Below the pieces are notes generated by a model. It had not been told where the DNA came from. It ran no database searches and saw only the letters and a program-made list of their open reading frames with translations. Positions 6,158-10,396 of a stretch of DNA of 20,279 nucleotides are shown in pieces. The stretch lies in IMG/VR virus record IMGVR_UViG_3300025120_000742, positions 1 through 20,279 of that record; one strand, written 5' to 3'. A program made the translations under genes and the position numbers. The DNA comes from a virus. Each line of letters begins with the position of its first letter. Position 1 is the stretch's first letter.

Positions 6158-6267
6158 TTCTTTTCCTCCTTCTTTTTCTTTCTTGTCTTGCTCCAATCAA
6201 TAGAATCATAGTTTGCGTCATACTTCTTTTGATCGTAGCCTTTTTTCGGTTCCATTCCTTTTCCCAT
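6154..6267 (-). CDS. Small basic protein, 37 aa
   Basis: A 37-codon frame from ATG 6267 to TGA at 6154-6156 fills the only apparent gap between the 63 aa gene (stop 6273) and the exonuclease. The product MGKGMEPKKGYDQKKYDANY continues to DSIDWSKTRKKKKEEKK, strongly basic at the end. Its stop overlaps the exonuclease ATG (ATGA), and the exonuclease Shine-Dalgarno AGGAGG is part of its Lys/Glu-rich tail. Similar KYDxNYDxI-type small proteins occur in marine phages as far as I recall. No function is known; a nucleic-acid-binding peptide is possible given the charge. Confidence 0.6.
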   Translation of the reverse strand: MGKGMEPKKGYDQKKYDANYDSIDWSKTRKKKKEEKK

Positions 6268-6272
6268 ATTTA

Positions 6273-6464
6273 TTAAGGTATCCTATCCCATTTTCTTAGT
6301 TCGCCGCAGTCCTTATCTTTTATCAGTCCCAGCAATCTAAAGGTATCAACGGCCTCTTTACCTTCTCTCATTGTCTTGCGGTTCTTCTCAGCTTTCTCAA
6401 ATACCTCTTCAAAGGCATCTAGTGATCGCGTGCTTTTATGCTCATCGGCTTCTTGTTTATACAT
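6273..6464 (-). CDS. Hypothetical protein, 63 aa
   Basis: A highly charged, mostly helical protein (DAFEEVFEKAEKNRKTMREG) ending in LGLIKDKDCGELRKWDRIP. There is no membrane segment. It sits 5 bp from both neighbours (6470 upstream gene stop, 6267 downstream start), consistent with one transcript. The family is not recognised. Confidence 0.6.
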   Translation of the reverse strand: MYKQEADEHKSTRSLDAFEEVFEKAEKNRKTMREGKEAVDTFRLLGLIKDKDCGELRKWDRIP

Positions 6465-6469
6465 ACTTA

Positions 6470-6841
6470 TTATAGTTCCTCCATATCCATTATGGGTTCA
6501 ATAAGATCCCTTATGATTGTCTTAGGCTCTTCGTAATGCATTTGGCATAGGATCAAATCCCCCTTGTATGCTTCAACAATTACGACTTCGTTGTATTCGT
6601 TCTTGATGTAGCTAAAACCTACTTGATTCCTAGCTATGTATTCTAATATCTTGTCAGCATTTCGCGGCGGTAATGGGTTGGGAATCCTTTCGCAGTAGTA
6701 GTCACCATTGACCAAGTCCCCAACGTGTTTATTATTCAAAGATCCGAGACTGTCCCGAACCAGCACTATTTCATCTTGACCCATTGTATCGGCTAATCCG
6801 TCTGGGTAAATGTAGAATTGTATTTTATTTTTTTCTTTCAT
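6470..6841 (-). CDS. Hypothetical protein, 123 aa
   Basis: A soluble mixed alpha/beta protein beginning MKEKNKIQFYIYPDGLADTMGQDEI, split here only for length, and ending in an acidic helix PIMDMEEL. No catalytic motif is apparent. The start is preceded by ACATAAATATG without a Shine-Dalgarno, like the other early genes. A TTGACA on the minus strand (6876-6871) lies about 30 bases upstream, but the matching -10 is poor. It is the first gene after the gene-free gap 6842-7103 and probably the 5' end of the recombination operon. Confidence 0.65.
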   Translation of the reverse strand: MKEKNKIQFYIYPDGLADTMGQDEIVLVRDSLGSLNNKHVGDLVNGDYYCERIPNPLPPRNADKILEYIARNQVGFSYIKNEYNEVVIVEAYKGDLILCQMHYEEPKTIIRDLIEPIMDMEEL

Positions 6842-6900
6842 ATTTATGTTCTGTATTAGTTACTTACGAATGTCAAGGGTATTACCGGTTAATTTTTTTA

Positions 6901-6929
6901 TTGACACGTAATTTAAGATTAAGTATAAT
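6901..6929 (+). promoter_or_regulatory. Consensus sigma70 promoter (TTGACA-N17-TATAAT)
   Basis: TTGACA at 6901-6906 and TATAAT at 6924-6929 are separated by exactly 17 bases, matching all 12 consensus positions. Transcription would start near 6936 and run rightward, against the flanking leftward genes. No plus-strand gene follows, so the product is either an RNA from the gap or an antisense transcript over the 7104-7910 genes. Confidence 0.7.
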
Positions 6930-6935
6930 TGAGAG

Positions 6936-7085
6936 TATAAAGAGAGAACGAAGTGAAAGAGTGCAACGAAATAGGCAGAATTACTTCTGTAACAATGCCG
7001 ATCCGCTCGTATGTAAAACACTTCAAACAGATGATACGTTGCTGCCTCGATATTCTTCATTCTTCTTCTTGGGTTTAAGGATAAT
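6936..7085 (+). ncRNA. Candidate small RNA (speculative)
   Basis: The 150 bases after the consensus promoter lack a convincing ribosome site or reading frame and contain several complementary segments (GCAACG/CGTTGC; GGCAG/CTGCC; GAAGTG near 6950 with CACTTC near 7020). The 3' end is not defined; no clear intrinsic terminator follows, only an AATCAC/GTGATT pair near 7102-7126 without a T run. No known RNA family is recognised. Confidence 0.3.
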
Positions 7086-7103
7086 TGTATTTAAATATTT
7101 AAA

Positions 7104-7298
7104 TCACTCCTTTATGTATTTGTGATTAGTTATGTAAACACGTCCCTCTGTCACAATCTCATTATGAAAGTCTTTATCTATTTGTCTTTCTTGGATTGCG
7201 TCAAAGTGTTCGTGTGCTTCGTCCATCGCTTGGATGTATTCCTCTGTAGTTAGGTTCGCCTCTATGGCTTTTTTGATTATGTCTTTCATATGTGTCAT
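7104..7298 (-). CDS. Hypothetical protein, 64 aa
   Basis: A small helical protein (MTHMKDIIKKAIEANLTTEEY...) with a central acidic and His-containing helix and a short beta-like end VYITNHKYIKE. The internal ATG at 7289 is an alternative start. It begins 3 bases after the stop of the acidic 74 aa gene, so the two are surely co-transcribed. No family is recognised. Confidence 0.6.
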   Translation of the reverse strand: MTHMKDIIKKAIEANLTTEEYIQAMDEAHEHFDAIQERQIDKDFHNEIVTEGRVYITNHKYIKE

Positions 7299-7301
7299 AG
7301 T

Positions 7302-7526
7302 TTATCTGTCTCTATCTGGGTCTTCTTCAATTTCGCCCTCTTTGATTTCTTCTATTATTCTAGAGCCATCCCAGTAATCTGCGTCTATTAAATTATTATC
7401 GTGGTCTACTTGCATTTCTGCTTCTTCAATGGCTTCTTCTATAGAGTCCGCTTCAACTTCTAGCTTGTATGTTACAAGCTCTTTCCATTCTACTGTGTAT
7501 GTATTTGGTGCTTTTATTCCTATCAT
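7302..7526 (-). CDS. Acidic hypothetical protein, 74 aa
   Basis: A very acidic protein with a beta-helix-beta look: YTVEWKELVTYKLEVEADSI, then EEAIEEAEMQVDHD, and a tail rich in Glu and Asp (KEGEIEEDPDRDR). Its overall charge suggests a DNA mimic or a binder of a basic partner, but that is only composition. It follows the 48 aa membrane protein by 4 bases and precedes the 64 aa gene by 3. Start ATG 7526 has no Shine-Dalgarno. Confidence 0.6.
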   Translation of the reverse strand: MIGIKAPNTYTVEWKELVTYKLEVEADSIEEAIEEAEMQVDHDNNLIDADYWDGSRIIEEIKEGEIEEDPDRDR

Positions 7527-7530
7527 AATT

Positions 7531-7677
7531 TTATTTTATTAGTATTGTTATTATTGTTACTGCGATTATTAAAGCGAATGATCCGACAAGAAGCAAGGCT
7601 TCTTTATATGTCTTTTCGCCGCCAGCTACTAAGCTGCTCAATTCCAATCTTCTTTTATTTTCTCTTTCTTTATTCAT
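7531..7677 (-). CDS. Small single-pass membrane protein, 48 aa
   Basis: The 147-base frame runs from ATG 7677 to TAA at 7531-7533. The N-terminal half is charged (MNKERENKRRLELSSL) and the C-terminal part is one hydrophobic segment (ALLLVGSFALIIAVTIITIL, residues 27-46) ending in IK, so it is a tail-anchored-type single-span protein with its basic end probably cytoplasmic. Its start overlaps the stop of the 78 aa gene as ATGA and its stop is 4 bases before the next start, fitting the operon perfectly. A holin-like or early membrane-acting role is possible; there is no direct evidence. Confidence 0.7.
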   Translation of the reverse strand: MNKERENKRRLELSSLVAGGEKTYKEALLLVGSFALIIAVTIITILIK

Positions 7678-7910
7678 TGTATTACTTCCCCGGTAAAGGT
7701 TAAAAATCCGCCTTCTATTAATGCTTTAGCGGTTCGTTCATAATGACCTTGTAACTGCCAGACTATACCGCTTTTGAGTAGCTCTGAAAAAAGCAATAAG
7801 CTTTGTATTTCATCAAGCTTTCCCTCTTCATAATCAAATAACACTTTCATATTATTTAATGACATTGCATTTTTAAATTCCTCTTTAGGATTATATTTTA
7901 ATTTATTCAT
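7674..7910 (-). CDS. Conserved phage protein, DUF7417-like, 78 aa
   Basis: The segment LLLFSELLKSGIVWQLQGHY followed by ERTAKALIEGGFL matches a short conserved phage protein I know as DUF7417-type: an aliphatic helix, then SGxxWxLQGHYxRTAxxLIExG. Its function is unknown. The start ATG 7910 follows a repeated AATAAATAAATATG leader without a Shine-Dalgarno, and the end overlaps the small membrane protein gene (ATGA). A hairpin cassette lies just upstream. Confidence 0.7.
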   Translation of the reverse strand: MNKLKYNPKEEFKNAMSLNNMKVLFDYEEGKLDEIQSLLLFSELLKSGIVWQLQGHYERTAKALIEGGFLTFTGEVIQ

Positions 7911-7993
7911 ATTTATTTATTTATTGTTAGTTAAAAATTAAATGCGGTCCACCAGCACCGGGCAACCGGTGAACCTTATTAACCTTTAATAAA
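7911..7993 (-). repeat. Intergenic cassette copy 1: hairpin plus T-rich tract plus AATAAATA leader
   Basis: Read on the minus strand this gap runs AGGTTAATAAGGTTCACCGG, then a hairpin, a TTTTTAAC tract and the CAATAAATAAATAAATATG leader of the 78 aa gene. Two alternative stems overlap: CACCGG/CCGGTG (7956-7961 with 7966-7971) and an outer 8-bp stem (7946-7953 with 7968-7975, one G-U). It closely resembles the gap at 8630-8703. The stem with the following T tract could end transcription of the 211 aa gene or shape processing. Confidence 0.65.
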
Positions 7994-8629
7994 CTATCTA
8001 TTCCAACTTTCTTTGATGGCTACCCAGATTATTGCTTGCAATTGATATCCTTTCAATCTGTACCTTTTCGCAAGCTTAGCTGTGATTGCTTCAATGCGTC
8101 GATATTGTAACGCTGTGCAACTTTCTACCGCGTCAACTATCCCATCGTTAGGAATACAAACGCACGCTCTTAGATGCCATTTATCAACTGTTATATGACT
8201 CGCGGACAATAGACCGACATTCATTGCAAACGCGTGAGTTTTCGGAGATTGAGAGCTTATCTTTTTTCCCTCTCTTAATATTTTCCAAGCTTTCAACTTG
8301 TTTGCATCATAAGTACAAACTTTAACATTTTCCATTATTTCCTTCTCTGTAAATTTACCACAAGCGAAACAGCCAATTAAAGCTTCGGCGTCAATTTTAT
8401 TTCTTTTCCATTTGTTATTAGGAGATAAAGCACTTACTACACTGGCAACGATGTAAGAATCTAGATTATATTTTTTGGCGGTATCTTTACAGAAGGACTG
8501 TGCGTCTTTATACCAAGATTTACCGGCTTTACGATTGGACCGCGTGGCGGATTTATACCACGATTCAAGATTATCATAAATTTCTTGATCGGTGATTTTT
8601 GTAACTGCTCTTTTGAATTGGTTTTTCAT
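7994..8629 (-). CDS. Conserved phage helical protein, DUF7178-like, possible HhH-glycosylase relative
   Basis: The 211 aa protein has a pattern I recall from phage proteins of the DUF7178 type: GKSWYKDAQSFCKDTAKKY (36-54), SALSPNNKWKRN (66-77), TYDANKLKAWKIL (106-118), SPKTHAFAMNV (128-138), TVDKWHLRAC (147-156) and YQLQAIIWVAIKE near the end. The K-T-x-x-F-x-x-N ... V-D-x-x-x-x-R spacing is reminiscent of the Lys and Asp region of HhH-GPD DNA glycosylases, but the canonical hairpin is missing, so that link is only suggestive. ATG 8629 follows an AATAAATAAATATG leader. The gene is flanked on both sides by the hairpin cassette, giving it the look of an independent unit. Confidence 0.65.
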   Translation of the reverse strand: MKNQFKRAVTKITDQEIYDNLESWYKSATRSNRKAGKSWYKDAQSFCKDTAKKYNLDSYIVASVVSALSPNNKWKRNKIDAEALIGCFACGKFTEKEIMENVKVCTYDANKLKAWKILREGKKISSQSPKTHAFAMNVGLLSASHITVDKWHLRACVCIPNDGIVDAVESCTALQYRRIEAITAKLAKRYRLKGYQLQAIIWVAIKESWNR

Positions 8630-8703
8630 ATTTATTTATTTTAGGTTAGTGTTAAAAAGCTGAAGTCGACTCACCGGTAAACCGGTGAATCTTATTAGCC
8701 TTT
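8630..8703 (-). repeat. Intergenic cassette copy 2: 10-11 bp hairpin plus T tract plus AATAAATA leader
   Basis: On the minus strand the stop of the 94 aa gene is followed by AGGCTAATAAGATTCACCGG, completing a long stem (8668-8678 with 8681-8691, one G-U pair, minimal loop TTTA), then GACTTCAGCTTTTTAAC and the AAAATAAATAAATATG leader. Shared blocks with copy 1 are AATAAGrTTCACCGGTT, CCGGTG, TTTTTAAC and the leader. The T run begins about 8 bases after the stem, so it is a weak or atypical intrinsic terminator. Confidence 0.65.
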
Positions 8704-8988
8704 TTACTCAAAATCGTAACCCATATTTTTAATAATATGAACTATGTTAGATGAAGTTTTGTCAAAAACAAAATTTTCTTTTATTTTGAATTTATTCCAT
8801 TCTTCATTTTCCCAATCATCATTTAAAGAATTAGGTAAAAATATTTGTAACTCTAACTCTTCATTAAATATTGATTCGGTTAAATCATTTCTACTTGTTG
8901 AATTAAGGAAGCCTTTGAATCCTTTTGTTTCAAGAATCTCGATAAGAGAATCGGCTTTGAATTTTTGGTTTTTCTTTTCTATGTTCAT
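8704..8988 (-). CDS. Hypothetical protein, 94 aa, first gene of the leftward operon
   Basis: A Lys/Asn/Glu-rich soluble protein (MNIEKKNQKFKADSLIEIL...) with no recognised motif. The DNA is more AT-rich than its neighbours, and the acidic patch NDDWENEEWNKFK is notable. Start ATG 8988 follows CTAAATAAATAAATATATG and lies about 30-40 bases downstream of the extended -10 promoter at 9027-9055, so it should be the first leftward early gene. The hairpin cassette follows the TAA stop directly. Host-takeover or anti-defence proteins often occupy this position, but nothing in the sequence shows such an activity. Confidence 0.6.
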   Translation of the reverse strand: MNIEKKNQKFKADSLIEILETKGFKGFLNSTSRNDLTESIFNEELELQIFLPNSLNDDWENEEWNKFKIKENFVFDKTSSNIVHIIKNMGYDFE

Positions 8989-9026
8989 ATATTTATTTAT
9001 TTAGGTTATTAATTTAATTCGAGATC

Positions 9027-9055
9027 ATTATATCAAAATACGGCCATTTTATAAA
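9027..9055 (-). promoter_or_regulatory. Leftward early promoter with extended -10
   Basis: On the minus strand TGATATAAT supplies a perfect -10 (9032-9027) with the TGn extension, and TTTATA (9055-9050) is a partial -35 at a 17-base spacing. The predicted start is near 9020, some 30 bases before ATG 8988. Confidence 0.55.
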
Positions 9056-9119
9056 TCCATCATTTTGAATACTTTATCCAAAATATTGAAACCAGATTAA
9101 TTCTCAAATAATCCCTTAA

Positions 9120-9267
9120 ATTAGCTTTGCTAATATATCTAAAACGATAAGAAAAACTAATTAATTCACAGTATAAGCAAAACTTATTTGACAAATAGTA
9201 TTAGAAACTCTTATAGTAGATGTATTATTAGCAATACTTATATTAAACCGGCATTAGAAAAACTAAT
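9120..9267. repeat. Six-copy dyad repeat array, ATWAG-N5-CTWAT, period about 26.6 bp
   Basis: Fifteen-base dyads begin at 9120, 9147, 9173, 9200, 9227 and 9253, each ATTAG or ATAAG, five bases (often A-rich), then CTAAT or CTTAT. All twelve half-sites obey ATWAG or its complement. Start-to-start distances are 27, 26, 27, 27 and 26, about 2.5 helical turns, placing alternate copies on opposite faces of the helix. The spacers are not conserved. Such iterons typically bind one dimeric protein cooperatively; origin, packaging or operator functions are all possible. Confidence 0.85.
9188..9217 (+). promoter_or_regulatory. Rightward promoter for the packaging/structural operon
   Basis: TTGACA (9188-9193) is perfect, and TATAGT (9212-9217) matches five of six -10 bases at an 18-base spacing. 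The -35 lies in the spacer after dyad copy 3 and the -10 overlaps the end of copy 4, so a protein bound to the array would block RNA polymerase. A start near 9224 would leave about 160 bases of leader before the small terminase gene. Confidence 0.6.
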
Positions 9268-9269
9268 AG

Positions 9270-9305
9270 TAGTGAACATATGTACACTAGTGAACATTTG
9301 TACAG
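9270..9305. repeat. Tandem 18-bp repeat of a near-palindrome
   Basis: TAGTGAACATATGTACAC (9270-9287) is followed directly by TAGTGAACATTTGTACAG (9288-9305), differing at two positions. The core GTGAACATATGTACAC is palindromic except for one mismatched pair, which suggests a dimeric repressor site. The GAAC-N4-GTAC core recalls LexA-type boxes (GAAC-N4-GTTC), an inference only. Confidence 0.7.
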
Positions 9306-9332
9306 TGGGGCGGGGCGGTCGCGAGTCGGCGG
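9305..9332. other. GC-rich block before the small terminase gene, candidate packaging site
   Basis: Twenty-eight bases made almost entirely of G and C, starting GTGGGGCGGGGCGG and containing the palindrome TCGCGA (9319-9324), interrupt an AT-rich region. GC-rich cos sites are often close to the small terminase gene, which begins 54 bases later. There is no direct evidence of cleavage. Confidence 0.3.
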
Positions 9333-9386
9333 TTACTGCTAGTCACGATTACATAAATCAGCCCTTAAAAAAATAACACACTCAAG

Positions 9387-9953
9387 ATGACTGAAGAGGA
9401 GAAACTAAAGACCGAGATACAAGCAGCGATCCGCGAGGTGGCTGACGACAAGGAGTTGCAGAGTATCAAGAGTCTAAGTCGGCACAACCCTATGAAGGTG
9501 GCTCAGATACTGTATATGTACAGCATAGGCAAGAGCCAGACGCATATAGTAAAGAAGCACAAGATACAAAGGAGTACAGTAATACAAGTGCTTGTGGACT
9601 ACGCCGACCACTTGGGCAAGCTCCGGGACTTAGCGGGTAAGATCAGTGCCAAGAACTATATGAACCTCAGTTCATTGGAGGAGGACTTGGTTGAGAGGGT
9701 ACGGGACCGAATGGAGAACGACCCCGAGATGGAGATCACATTCCGGGACTTAAAGGAGTTGAGCATAGCTAAGGCTAACGCATTCCGCGAAACTATGACT
9801 ACTAGGGGAGAGGCCAGTCAGATTACCGAGGAGCGTAAGGTAGTGACCCAAGAGGACTACGAGGATACTTTAAAAGCAGCCAGAGAGAGACTGGATAATA
9901 TGAAACAAGCGGAGGCAATAGATATCAATGGAAACGACGATGAAGTTAGTTAA
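9387..9953 (+). CDS. terS: Terminase small subunit (probable)
   Basis: A 188 aa protein lying upstream of the large terminase, with a helix-turn-helix-like segment YSIGKSQTHIVKKHKIQRST (45-64) followed by VIQVLVDYADHLGKL. The remainder is a charged helical region (SLEEDLVERVRDRMENDPEM) and a flexible acidic tail (INGNDDEVS). This fits small terminases, which bind the packaging site through an N-terminal HTH and oligomerise through helices. There is little Shine-Dalgarno before ATG 9387 (ACTCAAGATG). The dyad array and GC-rich block just upstream would be natural binding sites. It could alternatively be another HTH regulator. Confidence 0.7.
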   Translation: MTEEEKLKTEIQAAIREVADDKELQSIKSLSRHNPMKVAQILYMYSIGKSQTHIVKKHKIQRSTVIQVLVDYADHLGKLRDLAGKISAKNYMNLSSLEEDLVERVRDRMENDPEMEITFRDLKELSIAKANAFRETMTTRGEASQITEERKVVTQEDYEDTLKAARERLDNMKQAEAIDINGNDDEVS

Positions 9954-10179
9954 GGTCACTTGGAAGGACATAGTTGCGGACTTACATACTGAGGAGGACA
10001 TAGTTCCTTGCGATAGTTGGTCAGTGGGTTGGATACAAGAGGACACCGATGAGTACTTGAGGTTATATACTGGATTCTATGAGGATGGTATAGAGCTTGC
10101 GGACAAGATAGTTATCCCCAAGGGATGTATAGTAAAGATAGAGAACTTAAAGGTAACAAGCGATTTCTTTGATGATTGA
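9928..10179 (+). CDS. Hypothetical protein, 83 aa
   Basis: A small acidic beta-rich protein: KLVKVTWKDIVADL, WSVGWIQEDTDEYLRLYTGF and IVIPKGCIVKIENLKV suggest a strand-dominated fold. The start overlaps the small terminase end by 26 bases. GGAGG (9911-9915) lies 12 bases before ATG 9928, and ATG 9940 is an alternative. Proteins of this type recur between the terminase genes of marine phages as I recall, but no function is known. Confidence 0.6.
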   Translation: METTMKLVKVTWKDIVADLHTEEDIVPCDSWSVGWIQEDTDEYLRLYTGFYEDGIELADKIVIPKGCIVKIENLKVTSDFFDD

Positions 10180-10390
10180 TCCCAACTATGATGATTTGTT
10201 TGACCGCGTTCGAGGAAACTTGGGCGAGCACTTCAGTAACTATATGTTTATAGTTATGGATGACAGTGGTAACTTATTCTATGACTACACGAATCATAGG
10301 GTAGGAAAGATGCTTGTGGACGAGACAAAGAGTGAGATGGAGGCGGATGTTTTGGACATATGGTGGGAGGATCCGGAAGAGAAGGAGTAA
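10172..10390 (+). CDS. Hypothetical acidic protein, 72 aa
   Basis: ATG 10172 is preferred over an adjacent TTG three bases earlier; it overlaps the previous gene by 8 bases. The protein is acidic (MIDPNYDDLFDRVRGN...) with a strand pair YMFIVMDDSGNLFYDY and ends IWWEDPEEKE. No family is recognised. Its last codons carry the AAGGAG ribosome site for the large terminase. Confidence 0.6.
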   Translation: MIDPNYDDLFDRVRGNLGEHFSNYMFIVMDDSGNLFYDYTNHRVGKMLVDETKSEMEADVLDIWWEDPEEKE

Positions 10391-10396
10391 TGTTCT

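Larger units (their letters stand above)
6842..7103. other. Gene-free gap with promoter and possible structured RNA
   Basis: About 260 bases without a convincing gene inside an otherwise packed leftward operon. It contains a perfect plus-strand consensus promoter (6901-6929), an opposed TTGACA on the minus strand (6876-6871), an ACCGGT palindrome at 6884-6889, and downstream complementary segments (GCAACG at 6962-6967 with CGTTGC at 7037-7042; GGCAG at 6974-6978 with CTGCC at 7041-7045; CAGAA/TTCTG local hairpin near 6977-6989). A minus-strand frame of 66 codons crosses it (6860-7060) but has unusual His/Tyr/Phe/Cys composition. Confidence 0.5.
8989..9386. other. Divergent intergenic control region
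   Basis: About 400 bases without a gene between the leftward and rightward transcription units. It holds, from left to right: the leader of the 94 aa gene, a leftward extended -10 promoter, an AT-rich stretch with repeated CAAAAT/ATTTTG motifs (9034-9086), six dyad repeats (9120-9267) overlapping a rightward promoter (9188-9217), a tandem 18-bp repeat (9270-9305), a GC-rich block (9305-9332), and an untranslated leader before the small terminase gene. A frame of 62 codons at 9188-9376 crosses these repeats and is not considered a gene. Confidence 0.8.

Noticed and set aside
6860-7060. Minus-strand frame of 66 codons with a hydrophobic segment, fitting between neighbouring operon genes
   Set aside because: Its His/Tyr/Phe/Cys-rich composition is unlike its neighbours and a perfect opposite-strand promoter lies inside it, so a noncoding region was favoured; conservation in relatives would reverse this.
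9188-9376. Frame of 62 codons across the control region
   Set aside because: It consists of the repeat array and promoter elements and has no ribosome site, so it is not a gene.
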